From Monodelphis domestica (lineage: Eukaryota; Chordata; Mammalia; Didelphimorphia; Didelphidae), in the NCBI RefSeq assembly GCF_027887165.1, contig NC_077228.1:179048499-179112498 (forward strand): DNA of 64,000 bases, read 5' to 3'. Of this stretch, positions 54,113 through 63,958 are shown one piece after another; the stretch's first letter is position 1; each line of letters starts with the position of its first letter. A program made the position numbers and the translations under genes. The notes beneath the pieces are model-generated. The model was not told the DNA's origin, searched no databases, and was given only the letters and a program-made list of their open reading frames with translations.

Positions 54113-54592
54113 CCATCAATGCTTAATGATAAAAATAAATCTTAACTGAACACTTCAAAAGAAGAAAAGTCAGTTTTGTCTGAAGACATAAAATCGATTA
54201 CATTAAAATGGGTGTGGAATATAGCAGGATTCACAAAGATCAAATGAGATAATATTTGTAATAGCATTTAGCAGAGTGCCTGGCATTTAGTAGGAACTAT
54301 GTAAGAGTTTATTCCCGTTTCCCCCAGAGAAGTAGCGCATCATTGGTAAAGATGTTTTGTTTAGCAGAAGCATGTATCTGGCAAAGCTTTCTTGACATTC
54401 GAGGACAAAACCTCGATAAATAGAAAATAAATCAATTGCTCTTTGAGCAAAAATCTCTAGAAATGAAATGCCAATGGAATTCTTTTTTAAAATACTCATT
54501 AAATGAAAAACCACTTATTTAATTGATTTTTTACTTGCTCCGAGCAAAAAACCGTTATGATGATTAAGAAATCAAAGTACCCCACTATAGCC
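54113..54592. other. Mostly unassigned; MIR 3' scrap at 54230-54310
   Basis: 'agagtgcctggcatttagta' marks the MIR scrap on the plus strand. Nothing else recognised. Confidence 0.35.
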
Positions 54593-54769
54593 CTACTCCA
54601 ACACCTCAATATTTCATGAAGGTGACCCTGATTTTCCAAAGGCTGTAACAGGAGAGTACAATAGTTTATGGCAGGTCCTACTAAGCAGGAAAGATTTTGA
54701 ATCTGAGAACTCAATATACATTGTGTCTTCTGAGGACCTGCCTATTGAAATTTGGAGCATTAGGATCAT

Positions 54770-54870
54770 AGACTTAGAAGTGGAAGGGGGCTTGGAGGTA
54801 ATTCAGTCCAGCCCTTTCATTTTACTGATGAGACAACTGAGGCCCAGAGGCAGGTCAAATACAGATTATG
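54770..54870 (-). mobile_element. MIR fragment, antisense, at inner end of left arm
   Basis: 'cttagaagtggaagggggct', 'attcagtccagccctttca' and 'tgatgagacaactgaggccc'. Confidence 0.7.
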
Positions 54871-54926
54871 TATTTGTCTTCTGAGGACTTGCCTACTGAA
54901 GTGTGGAGAATCAGGATCACAATGGA

Positions 54927-55040
54927 AAGAATTTGGAACTTGGTTGTGTGACATAAGGCAACTCACTTAACCTCTCTTTAGTCTCAGTTTTCTCACATAT
55001 AAAATGAGAGACAGACTAAATGATCTCTAACATCCTGTTC
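54927..55040 (+). mobile_element. MIR-type SINE
   Basis: 'ggcaactcacttaacctctc' and 'agactaaatgatctctaaca'. Confidence 0.65.
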
Positions 55041-55045
55041 AAGTT

Positions 55046-55294
55046 TGTTGTTGTTCAGTTATTTTTCAGTCACATCCAACACTTTATGATTCTATTTGAG
55101 GTCCTCTTGGCAAAGATACCGGAGTGGTTTGCCATTTCCTTTTCCAGCTCATTTTACAAATGAGAAAACTGAGGTAAGAAGGGTTAGGTGATTTATCCAG
55201 GTTCACCCAGCTAATAAGTGTCTGAAGCCAGATTTAAACTCAGAAAGATGGGTCTTTCTAACTCCAGGCCCAGCACTTTATCCACTGTGCCCAC
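55046..55294 (-). mobile_element. MAR1 CORE-SINE, antisense, complete
   Basis: 'tgttgttcagttatttttca', 'gagtggtttgccatttcctt' and 'agcactttatccactgtgcc'. Confidence 0.9.
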
Positions 55295-55295
55295 C

Positions 55296-55458
55296 AGAAT
55301 GGAATCTTAAGGCCCAGGTTCAAATCCCAGTTTTCCTACTAATTTCCTTTGTGACCTTGTCACAACCTTTCTCTGAGCCTCAGTTGCCTCATCTATAAAA
55401 TGAAAGGATCAGATCAGATGATCTGTACGCCCCTTTCCACTTCTAAATCTATCATCCT
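55296..55458 (+). mobile_element. MIR/THER1 SINE, 3' end within right arm
   Basis: 'gcctcagttgcctcatctat', 'atgatctgtacgcccctttc' and 'cacttctaaatctatcatc'. Its terminus pairs with the MIR at the left arm. Confidence 0.75.
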
Positions 55459-55640
55459 AATTCTCCAAAGTTCTGTAGGCAGGTTCTCAGAAAACAGATA
55501 CCCAATGGGTCAAAATCTCTTCTGCTTAGTAGGACCGGCCATAAGCCATTGGACTCTCCCAGTAGAGCCTTTGGAAAACTAGAGTCACCTTTATGAGATA
55601 TTGAGGTGTTGGAGTAAGACTTTTATTGGGGGAAATTTTC

Positions 55641-56240
55641 TTCAATAAGTTTAAGTTTGTTTCTTATGTCACCATAATTTTCCCCAGTATCTCTCTCTTT
55701 CCTCCCAAATAACAGCCAAAGCAAATGATTTTTTTTAAACCCTTACCTTCCATCTTGGAGTCAATATTGTGTATTGGCTCCAAGGCAGAAGAGTGGTAAG
55801 GGCTAGGCAATGGGGGTTAAGTGACTTGCCCAGGGTCACACAGCTGGGAAGTGTCTGAGGCCAGATTTGAACCCAGGACCTCCCGTCTCTAGGCCTGGCT
55901 CTCAATCCACTGAGCTACCCAGCTGCCCCTGTACAAATGATATTTTTAAAGATAAAAATCTCAAAATATGTGTACTGTACAGTGCTTGGTGCTCCTCCTA
56001 CCCCTGCAAAGGGGTGAGCTCTGGGTATCTTCTCATCTCTCCTTTCAAGCCAGGCTTGTTCTTTATAATTTTGAATTTACGAGTCTGTGATTCCGAAAAA
56101 TCAATAAAGAGCCTTCAAACTTTGATTCTCTTTATGACAAATATTGAGATTAAATATTACTGGTTGGTTAGAGTACCCTCTTGTGTTTTCCTGTTGTAAT
56201 TACACCTACTCTTTTCATTGCTGTTATCTACACAATTCAA
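55641..56240 (-). mobile_element. Old L1 3' UTR, antisense, split by a SINE1
   Basis: Parts 55641-55729 and 55934-56240 show 'cctacccctgcaaaggggtg', 'tctcctttcaagccaggctt' and 'ttttcattgctgttatctac', the antisense L1 3' UTR pattern. The SINE separates them. Confidence 0.65.
55730..55933 (-). mobile_element. SINE1_MD-like SINE, antisense, inside L1 3' UTR
   Basis: A full copy close to consensus ('accttccatcttggagtcaa' to 'gagctacccagctgcccc'). CAAATGAT at 55722-55729 and 55934-55941, extendable through the T/A run, is the target duplication. Confidence 0.92.
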
Positions 56241-56483
56241 AACAGCAACAACGTTTTTGTTTTTGTAATGTTTCAAAGATCAATCAAACCTAGGGAAAGA
56301 GCTGCACCTGGCCTTGGGCTAAGCCACTTGGGATATAGTTTGAAGTAAAACGTCAAACGTTTGTAAGCCAAGTTTTACTGCAAAATGAGCCATGTTTGAC
56401 CTATGCTCAAGGCACTAGAAGAATGCCAGCAGATGCTAGCAGAGCAATTGCCCCTGGAGGGCTTAGAAGGAACTTTAGGCTGC
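56241..56483. other. Unassigned stretch
   Basis: Nothing recognised. Confidence 0.3.
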
Positions 56484-56765
56484 AGAGTGAAATAGGCAGA
56501 ATCGGAAGAACACAATACGCAGTGACAGCAATATTGGACCATGATTATCTGTGAAAACCTGGCTGCTCTCAGCAATGCACTGATCTGGGACAATCCTGAA
56601 AGACTTAAGACGGAATGCTCTCCACCTCCAGAGAAAGACCTGTTGGAGTCGTCTTTTATGGTTTTATTTGGGGGTTTGGGTTAGGTATGACTTTGCTCTT
56701 ACAACAATAACCAATATGAAAGTGTGTTTTGCATGACAATAAAAATGCAAAATTTTTTTAAAAAG
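56484..56765 (+). mobile_element. L1 3' end
   Basis: 'gcagagtgaaataggcagaa', 'ctctcagcaatgcactgatc', 'tctccacctccagagaaaga' and an A-rich end after 'gacaataaaaatgcaaaat'. Confidence 0.8.
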
Positions 56766-56888
56766 AGGTCAGCTCTCTATTCCATGCAGGAATCAGAAGA
56801 TTCTACAATTCTGAAATGCTAAATTAATTTTGTCTACTTTCAAAATTTCTATTGAGTTTATATCCTTTTTGAAACAAAAAAGGGGGGT

Positions 56889-57090
56889 GAGGCAGCTGGG
56901 TGGCTCAATGGATTGAGAGCCAGACCCAGAGATGGGAGGTCCTGGGTTCAAATATGTCCTCAGACATTCCTAGCTGTGTGACCCTGGGCAAGTCACTTAA
57001 CCCCCATTGCCTAGCCCTTACCACTCTTCTGCCTTGGAACCAATACACAGTACTGATTATAAGATGGAAGGTAAGGATTTTTTTAAATTA
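56889..57090 (+). mobile_element. SINE1_MD-like SINE
   Basis: 'gcagctgggtggctcaatgg' to 'aagatggaaggtaaggat', close to consensus. Confidence 0.93.
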
Positions 57091-57505
57091 AAATAAAACC
57101 CAAAAAAAATGTTGTAGGTAAGCATTTTTTAATCCATTTCATTATAGTAAATCTAAAATAAAATAGGGATATGGAAACAAAATATATTAAATACTTGCTC
57201 AGTGAAATTGAAAAAAAAAATTACTCCCCTCCCCCCAAAAAGATGGCAGTTCCCTACTACTATTGCTTAGTATCAGTATTCAGGTAATTGTGTGTTAGAA
57301 GGATGTGTGTGTAGAATAAGCTTTTAACCTCAACAACTTTGGGAAGGATGAAATATGCTTAAGACTGGGGGGGGGGGGTAAAAATAAAATTAAAAAAAAA
57401 CTTTTTTTGAAAAAAAGTTTTTAATAGAAACAAAATTCACACCAAAAATAGTGACATAAATTAAGTTGTATCCTACACTGTGTGCTATTTCAACTGGCTT
57501 ACTTA
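57091..57505. other. Low-complexity and unassigned
   Basis: A-rich runs, a G run at 57366-57377 ('gactggggggggggggt') and nothing else recognised. Confidence 0.35.
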
Positions 57506-57509
57506 TGTA

Positions 57510-57618
57510 ACCTTGAGCAAACTATTTAACCTCACTGGACAAATGTACAAAAATTAGGAATTTGGATTAAACAGCCTCTGAGGTCCCTCCCAACTGGAGA
57601 TCTCAAATTCTATGAACT
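57510..57618 (+). mobile_element. MIR 3' fragment
   Basis: 'ttgagcaaactatttaacct' and 'aacagcctctgaggtccctc'. Confidence 0.65.
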
Positions 57619-57659
57619 TAAAAGCTAGAGACAGCATGATGTAGTCAGTATATAGTATC

Positions 57660-57745
57660 CCATAGCAGGAAAATGTAAGCTCCTTGAAGGCAGGTGTTAT
57701 TTTTATTTCTGTCTGTAGGAAGGGTGGTAGATGCTTAATAAATGT
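57660..57745 (+). mobile_element. L2-like LINE 3' terminus
   Basis: 'gtaagctccttgaaggcagg' and 'agatgcttaataaatgttta'. Confidence 0.65.
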
Positions 57746-57766
57746 TTATTATTATTATTATTATTT
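57745..57766. repeat. (TTA)n tract at the L2 end
   Basis: 'ttattattattattatta' type sequence. Confidence 0.85.
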
Positions 57767-57779
57767 TAATAGAATTCCC

Positions 57780-57872
57780 ATAGTAGGAAAAGCCCTAGTT
57801 TAGGGATCAGAAGACTTGGGTTCTAAATCTGGCTCTGTCAGTGTCTTGCTACATGACCTCAGCTATGTCATC
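57780..57872 (+). mobile_element. MIR fragment
   Basis: 'atcagaagacttgggttcta' and 'gctacatgacctcagctatg'. Confidence 0.6.
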
Positions 57873-58575
57873 CAATGTTGTGTTAGAGATCCATGAGGGG
57901 TACAGGACGTTCAGGGACAACTAGAGCCCTTTTCAGGGCTGCTCATCCACCTTTGATATCCACCTATCACTCAACTCTCACCTGTGACTTCAAGAAACTG
58001 TAGCATGCCCAGAGGCAGACTGGCTAAACCAGGTTGAGGGTCAGTGAGTTAGAGAGATGTCTATCCCAAGCATGTGAAGATTTACCCTAGTGGAATGGGC
58101 AGAGGAGAACAATTTGTTCCTATGGCCATGAAGGGGGCTGTGGATCCCTTAGAACTTAATCAAACATTGAAGAAGCCAGGTCTCCATTGCCCCCTGGGCC
58201 AGTGATCCTGACTTTTGTCTTGCTAATGGACTTCAAGAACTGGAAGAGAGTGAGACTGACAACTTTGCACAATTCTGCCTCACTTAAATCCAATTCATGC
58301 ATAAGTCAGACATTACCCTGTGATGTCATTGGTCCTCTTAAAAATGAAGGATCCTCTCAATCAGTGGATTGAGAACCAGATCTGGAGACTTGGGTTCAAA
58401 TCTGGCACACTCAGGCTCTTCCTAGTTGTGTGGCCTTGGGAAAGTCACTTAACCCCTGATGCCTAACCCTTCTGCCTTGGAATCAATACACTGTATTGAT
58501 TCTAAAATGAAAGATTAGGGATTGTGTGGTTGTTTTGTTTTGTTTTTAATGAAGGATGAACAACAAGATACCCAT
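57873..58575 (+). mobile_element. Family Q (RTE-like) retroposon, longest copy, split by SINE1
   Basis: 57873-58342 plus a tail at 58548-58575. It shares 'ctgctcatccacctttgata', 'gcacaattctgcctcactta' and 'tgtgatgtcattggtcctct' with the copies at 13.1 and 5.2 kb. It ends in a 'gaaggatgaacaacaag' tail. The SINE inserted within the tail. Confidence 0.55.
58353..58547 (+). mobile_element. SINE1_MD-like SINE nested in family Q tail
   Basis: AATGAAGGAT at 58343-58352 and 58548-58557 is an exact 10-bp target duplication. The head is slightly truncated ('aatcagtggattgagaacca'). Confidence 0.92.
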
Positions 58576-58669
58576 TAAAGTAGTCATGAGTCAGGCAAAT
58601 CTTCAGTGTAAACAGCTATTCCCCTCTTCTGAGGAACAGACTCTGTAATGTCATCAGAAAGATGCTCCT

Positions 58670-58810
58670 GGCATCAGCTCTTGGATCACCCACAATTTAT
58701 AGGCTTACTTGACTGGGGCATTGAAAGATTAAGTGACTTGACCAATGTCACACAGCATTATGTTTCAGAGACCAGATTTAAATCTAAGCCTTCCTAACTC
58801 TGAGGCACAA
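58670..58810 (-). mobile_element. MIR-like SINE, antisense
   Basis: 'cattgaaagattaagtgact', 'tgaccaatgtcacacagcat' and 'ttaaatctaagccttcctaa'. Confidence 0.65.
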
Positions 58811-58819
58811 GAGTGGTTT

Positions 58820-59195
58820 CGTAGTTCTCAGATTTTTAAGTTTCAGGACTCATTTGTACTCTTAAAAATTACTGAGAACTCTAAAGAGCTTCTGTTTATT
58901 TGGGTTATATCTATCAATATTTCCTATATTATAGTTTTAAATTCTTAATATTATGAAAAAAAAAGCTTTGACCTTGTGGACCCAGTTTTTTTTTTTATTT
59001 TATTTAGTCAATTTAGAACATTATTCCTTGGTTACAAGAATCATATTCTTTCTCTCCCTTCCCTCCCCTCACCCATTCCCATAGCCGACCCACAATTCCA
59101 CTGGGTTTTACATATGTCCTTGATCAGAACTTGTGGACCCATTTAAAGCTTTTCAAGGACCTCCAGGAGTGCCCACACCACTCTGAGAACCAGTA
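58820..59195 (+). mobile_element. Old hAT (Charlie/MER-type) transposon, split by a short L1
   Basis: Ends 'cgtagttctcag' (58820-58831) and 'ctgagaaccagta' (59183-59195) are inverted relative to each other. The interior 'actgagaactctaaagagct', 'tttgggttatatctatcaat' and 'gctttgaccttgtggaccc' follows a well-known mammalian hAT family. I could not settle its TSD. Confidence 0.7.
58985..59129 (-). mobile_element. 145-bp L1 3' end with exact 12-bp TSD, inside hAT
   Basis: Poly(T) then antisense 3' UTR ('ggttacaagaatcatattct', 'ccactgggttttacatatgt'). CTTGTGGACCCA at 58973-58984 is exactly repeated at 59130-59141. Confidence 0.93.
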
Positions 59196-59405
59196 GTTTA
59201 GGAGATAGAAAGAACCCTTAACTAGAACCCAAACTACTCTGGCCTAAAGCCACTCAAATCTCCATAGCATATAGTCATAGAAACTAAAAAGAAACGTTTA
59301 CAAAACACCAAGTGAATTAAATTCATCAAACAATTATTAAGCACTCATTGTAAACATTGTACCAGATAGTGTGAACAGAAAGACTCAAAGATGAAGTAAT
59401 CTCTG

Positions 59406-59450
59406 CCACCCCCCCAACCCACCCCCACCCCCCCACCCACCCCACCCCCA
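59406..59450. repeat. C-rich tract
   Basis: About 45 bp of CCCACCCC-type sequence on the plus strand. Confidence 0.9.
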
Positions 59451-59491
59451 TAAATTTACATTCTACTCGGTACCAAGTACTTGGCATATGT

Positions 59492-59745
59492 TGTTGTTGT
59501 TTGGTCATTTTTAGTCCTGTCTGCCTCTCAATGACCCCACTTGAGACTTTCTTGGCAGAGATACTGGAATGGTTTGCCATTTCCTTCTCCAGCTTATTTG
59601 ACAGAGGAAGAAACTGCAGCCAACAGGTTTAAGTGACTTCTCCAGGGTCACACAGCTAATAAGTGTCTCAGGCCAAATTTGAACTCCAAAAAATGAGTTT
59701 TCCTGACTCTGGGCCTGGAGATCTCTCCATTGGGCCACCTGGCTG
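59492..59745 (-). mobile_element. MAR1 CORE-SINE, antisense, complete
   Basis: 'tgttgttgtttggtcatttt', 'gatactggaatggtttgcca' and 'gggccacctggctgccc'. Confidence 0.92.
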
Positions 59746-60246
59746 CCCACATAGAAAGGAACTTTTCTATGGGACTAAGGGACTTTTAGGAGATACAAAC
59801 ATGCACAAATATGAAAATTCAAGGTAATTTGAGAAAAAAGGGCAGTTTTAGAAGAGAGCTTCACAGAGGAGGTGGCACCTCAAATGAACTGTGAAGGATG
59901 TTAAGTAACCCAAAAGTAAAGCTGTAGAGAGAGGATATTCCAAGTTGGATGCCCTGTACAAGCATATAGAGGTGGGAGATGAAATGGTGAGTTTAGGGAA
60001 CAACTAGTAGTCCAGTCTCGCTGTTTATGTAAAGTGTATGAAAGGGACTTTTCTGAATAAGATTGGAGTAGGCCAAACTCAGATTGTGGAGAAAGTTAAA
60101 TGCCAGATTCAAGAGTTTGTACGTTCATCCTAGAGACAAAGGGAGCCATTACAGATTTTTGAGCAGGAGCATGATATGGTCAGAGTGAGTATTACACCTT
60201 AGAAAGATTAAGATACCTTAATTATGCCTTGGGAAGATTATTCTTG

Positions 60247-60897
60247 TGTTACAATGAAAAAATTTGAGAGACTGGTTTCTGTGTAAAAATATCAATTTAT
60301 TGATTAAGCTGGCATTTAACCAATAAACGGATAGTCTGTGATCCTCTCAATAATTCAAGACAAAGAATTTCCTTCACAAGTGTCTATAAATATAGTTTTG
60401 GAACTCATTTTTCAGTTCCTCCCTCCCAAGACACCTCTGATTGGTGAATAATTAGGAGGTTGTCCACTAAGAATCTCAACCCCCCCACTTCCTCCCATAG
60501 GTAATGAGGGGCAGTTCCATACCTAGCAGGAAGATCTTTATCTGTTAATCAGGTTTTATGAGGGGACACATTCCTTGGAGTTCTTTTTTTTTTTAATCCT
60601 TACCTTCCATCTTAGAATCAATACTGTGTATTGGTTCCAAGGCAGAAGAGTGGTAAGGGCTAGGCAATGGGAGTTAAGTGACTTGCCCAGGGTCACACAG
60701 CTAGGAAGTGTCTGAGGCCATATTTGAACCCAGGATCTCTGGAACTGGCTCTCAAGCCAGTTAGCCCCCCCCACCCCTACCCTTGGAGTTGTCAAGAACA
60801 AAGGGACGTGTTCAAAGGGCAAAGAACTGAGTCAAGCCTCTAATTGAGAACTCAGATATAGAAATAATTCCGTATATATTAAAAATCAATTCTCTCA
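60247..60897 (-). mobile_element. Solo LTR of an endogenous retrovirus (fossil), split by SINE1
   Basis: On the minus strand it begins TGAGAGAATTG and ends CATTGTAACA. The flanking CTTG (60243-60246 and 60898-60901) is a 4-bp target duplication, pointing to a class I type. A minus-strand TATA-like CTATATTTATAG (60384-60395) lies about 90 bp before AATAAA (60296-60301), a compact R region. Net length about 440 bp without the SINE. No internal retroviral sequence is present. Older than the SINE, younger than the repeat it entered. Confidence 0.8.
60583..60780 (-). mobile_element. SINE1_MD-like SINE nested in the LTR
   Basis: CCTTGGAGTT at 60573-60582 and 60781-60790 is an exact 10-bp TSD around a full antisense copy. 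Confidence 0.93.
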
Positions 60898-60926
60898 CTT
60901 GCTGTGTAAACATTAGATTGGTGAAG

Positions 60927-61323
60927 TGTAATGATTAAAATTTAGGGGAGACTGGGGCAGGTAGAAATTAGTTTCTCTCTGCAAGGAGTATTATATTTTT
61001 TAGAGGTTTATTAAGGATTAAGGATTAAAGAAAATACAGGATAAGGAAAACGTGCCTAGGCCAGAGGCCTAGACAAGACCTCACCTACATTATGGAAAGA
61101 GCCTCGTCTGCTCCAAAACGGAAGTCCAAAAAGAGAGACCTCAAAAGCCTTTGCAATCAGCTTAAGTACCTTCTCGATCTTGCCCACCTCAGAATTCCGT
61201 GAGATTACAAAGCATTTTGGGGAAGTGGAGCAAGGGCTTGTGGGGATTGAAGTCCAGAGTTCAAATCTCAATTTTACAGAAGGGAGAAACTGAAAGCATA
61301 AAACCAATTAGAAATATATTACA
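60927..61323 (-). mobile_element. Second LTR fossil
   Basis: A 397-bp unit reads TGTAATATATTTC... to ...AATCATTACA on the minus strand, with matching TGTAAT/ATTACA ends. AATAAA lies on the minus strand (61007-61012). A different family from its neighbour 29 bp away. The flanks do not show a matching target duplication, and part of the host repeat seems missing. Confidence 0.65.
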
Positions 61324-61585
61324 ATAATCCATGGGAAAGCTGATATGTTCTAGGCACTTCTATATGAGTGGAAAGAAAGAGATGGATGCAAGAGATGCAG
61401 GGAAAAAATGGAAAGATTTAATGACTGATGGGAAATGGGAATTCAAAAGATAGAAAAGTCAAGGATGCCACCAAGGTTATAAATGGAGTAAACTGAAGGA
61501 TGGTGATGCCCTCAAGAGAAATAGGGAAATCTGAAGGAGGGTTTGCTTGAAGAGAGAGGATAAGCAATTTTGTTTGAACTACAGA

Positions 61586-62330
61586 ACCTCCTGACGTATA
61601 ATGTCCCTAATTTCATATTTAAGAATATTTTGACTAGCAAGGGATCTAACTCTGATCAGATATTTTTCTGTTGTAACAATGTGTATAGAGATGGCAGGTA
61701 ATTCTGTTGCACCAGCCCTTGTGGACTGAAAAGAATTATTACCCACTTTACTAAGTGACTCTATCAAGTCTTCAGGAGATGTAGCCACAAAAATCAATGC
61801 AGGTTGGCTACACCGGAGATGCTTTTAATGTGTCTGCCGTTGTCATGTCATCTGAGGAGGAATGCTTCTGCAACTGATCAACTTGGTCGTGCACACCAGC
61901 ACATACATACCCTGCACCTTGTCTGATGTGTGTCCTCTGAATTGTACTGACAGAAGCCTGTTTGGGTGTATATCCATCTGTTAGGTTTTTGTAAGGCTAA
62001 CTCTTAAGGCGAAAAGTAACCAAAGGGTAAGGAGCTACATATCCAATCTAGTCTTGTCTCTTGTCTTTATCTAAGTCTGGGGGGAAATATTACAAGTCTT
62101 GAGACAGTGCTCCCTAAGAAATTCAGCAGAATTGACTTCTGTTGCTGACCAGGGAGCATTTTGAGCAAAGAGAAATGTGAGAAAGTCTTATTGGTCAATC
62201 TCCTTCTAGAATAAATGAATTCTACGTCACTAGACTCAGTTTATCTTCAATAGTTTGTTGCAAGTAGTTCCTGGCTATTCTAGATCTACTTTGGTCAAGA
62301 CAACATAATTAACTTCTACAGCCATAATAC
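61586..62330. other. Repeat-free segment, possible decayed retrocopy
   Basis: No repeat recognised. The minus strand has protein-like pieces in more than one frame (61579-61797: 'ELPAISIHIVTTEKYLIRVR'; around 61850: 'DQVDQLQKHSSSDDMTTADT'). This is what a frame-shifted old coding copy would look like, but I cannot name a parent gene. Confidence 0.3.
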
Positions 62331-62339
62331 ATTTTTCTT

Positions 62340-62550
62340 TCTTTCTTTCTTTTTTATAAACCCTTACCTTCCATCTTAGAATCAATACTGTGTTTTGGTT
62401 CTAAGGCAGAAGAGGGGTAAGGGCTAGGTAATGGGTGTTGTCAAGTGACTTGCCCAGGATCACACAGCTAGGAAGTCTGAGACCAGATATGAACCAGGAC
62501 CTCCCGTCTCTGGGCCTGGCTCTCAATCTACCAAGTCACCTAGCTGCCCC
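62340..62550 (-). mobile_element. SINE1_MD-like SINE, antisense
   Basis: 'cccttaccttccatcttaga' to 'agtcacctagctgcccc', preceded by a CTTT run. Flanks AATACATTTTT and AATATATTTTA may be the TSD. Confidence 0.9.
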
Positions 62551-62572
62551 AATATATTTTATTAAAGGCATT

Positions 62573-62665
62573 TTTTTTTAAATCCTTATCTTCTGTCTTA
62601 GAATCAATACTGTGTATTGGTCCCAAGGCAAAAAAACAATAAGGGCTAGGAAATGGAAAGTCATC
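62573..62665 (-). mobile_element. SINE1_MD-like SINE, 5'-truncated, antisense
   Basis: Only the 3' part ('tcttagaatcaatactgtgt' to 'aataagggctagg'). It lies in tandem, same orientation, 22 bp from the previous SINE. Confidence 0.85.
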
Positions 62666-62684
62666 TTTTAAATTTAAAAAAAAA

Positions 62685-62706
62685 ATATATATATATATAT
62701 ATATAT
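62685..62706. repeat. (AT)11 microsatellite
   Basis: Follows an A run after the truncated SINE. Confidence 0.9.
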
Positions 62707-62989
62707 GAACAGATCATTCATGCCTATGGCTTGTAAATAAATTTGATTCCTTGGGCAGTTACTCTGAATATGTCTCCCTCCAACCAGTTTACAATACTGA
62801 CCAGTCTGTAATCCTATGTAAAGAATACAATTTAACTAGCCTAAACAGTTAAATTAGGGAAATTTTCTAGTGGAGATTATAAAATATAATCTGAATTCCT
62901 TGGTGACAGATGGATTAAAGCAAAAGTGTTAAATTGTGTTATTTAGAGCCTGTAATAATGTATATTTTTTATTTTTATTGACTTCTTTC
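62707..62989. other. Unassigned stretch
   Basis: Nothing recognised. Confidence 0.3.
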
Positions 62990-63240
62990 GGTTTTTTATC
63001 ACCTTCATTTCCTATTATCTTTTCCTCCTCATCCCTACCCTTACCCCACTGGGAGCCTTTTCTTTTAATAAAGGATAAAAAAGAAAGAGGTAGAAAAGCA
63101 GTTTGGCAAAATTAACCAATACATTAATCAAGTCAAACAATATATGCAGCATTTCACATCCATAATGATCCCTTCATCCTCTGACCTTCATAAGAAAGGA
63201 AGGGGATTACATCTCTTCTTTAGAAGTCAAGCTTGATCAT
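62990..63240 (-). mobile_element. Old L1 3' UTR, antisense
   Basis: 'ttatcaccttcatttcctat', 'ttttcctcctcatccctacc', 'tgcagcatttcacatccata' and 'gaagtcaagcttgatcatt', the same pattern as at 3.5 kb. Confidence 0.65.
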
Positions 63241-63249
63241 TATTATCTG

Positions 63250-63362
63250 TAATAGTAATATTAATCATTGACATTTACATAGTCCTTTACAAAGCATTTT
63301 ACATGCAGATGAGAAATTTGAAGCTGAGAGAAAGTAAGTGACTTCCCCATGGTGGCAAGTTA
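63250..63362 (-). mobile_element. MIR-type SINE fragment, antisense
   Basis: 'tcctttacaaagcattttac' and 'aagtaagtgacttccccatg'. Confidence 0.6.
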
Positions 63363-63740
63363 ATTCAAATCAATTTGAAAACTATTTATTAAGTGCCTAC
63401 TCCTGGCAAGACACTGTGCTAGCTACTTAGGGTACAAAGACAAAAAAAGGAAAAGAACAAAAGTTCTTGAATGAGCTGCAGGGGAACTTAAGTGGAGGAA
63501 CCAGAGTAAATGGCAGCCAGAGAAAGTAATAGACAAATGTGTAAGCATGAAGCAAAAGAATATTTTGGCATCTGGTGCCATAATTGAGGGTAGATGTATA
63601 TTCTAAGAAAAGACTCTCAAGAAAATGGAGATAAATAAAAATTGTAAAGGCAAGGCCAGAGGTAGTTCTGAAACTTCCTGACTCATTCTTCAGGGTCAAT
63701 GTGAACCCAGTTCCATCTCTAGGTGAAATTACTCTTGAGA
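63363..63740 (+). repeat. Family U, 5' segment
   Basis: 'aactatttattaagtgccta' and 'agacactgtgctagctactt'. The rest is weaker. The 109-codon minus frame (63427-63756) lies in it and has no recognisable domain. Confidence 0.45.
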
Positions 63741-63764
63741 AATAAGTAATCAGCATCTCAGTGG

Positions 63765-63958
63765 CACATAAAAATAGAAAGAATTCTGAATTTAGAGTCA
63801 GAAGAGCTTATGAATCCTGATCCTGGTATTTACTATCTGTGTGACTCCTGGTAAGTCACAAACTCTGCTGGCATTAGTGTCCTAATTTGTAAAATAAGGG
63901 GATTGGAGGGATTGACTTTTAAGGTCCCTTCAATCTCTGAATCTATAATGTTATGAAA
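63765..63958 (+). mobile_element. MIR/THER1 SINE
   Basis: 'gaattctgaatttagagtca', 'actatctgtgtgactcctgg' and 'gacttttaaggtcccttcaa'. Confidence 0.75.

Larger units (their letters stand above)
54593..55616. repeat. Large imperfect inverted repeat (foldback)
   Basis: The left arm (54593-54784) and right arm (55437-55616) are reverse complements with small gaps. In the outer 95 nt I counted 13 mismatches. Shared words include TACTCCAACACCTCAATAT and GGTCCTACTAAGCAG. The inner ends of the arms are MIR-like. A partial direct repeat of the arm ('gtcttctgaggac.tgcct') recurs at 54877-54925. The 650-bp spacer holds MIR and MAR1 copies. Confidence 0.88.
59325..61585 (+). repeat. Family U, host of several later insertions
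   Basis: Pieces at 59325-59491, 59746-60246, about 60898-60926 and 61324-61585 read as one element, from 'aacaattattaagcactcat' to 'agcaggagcatgatatggtc' and 'caataatccatggg'. MAR1, two LTRs and a SINE interrupt it. Confidence 0.6.

Noticed and set aside
62340-62665. Two tandem antisense SINEs as a local duplication
   Set aside because: They differ in length and at many bases; two independent insertions at A/T-rich sites are simpler.
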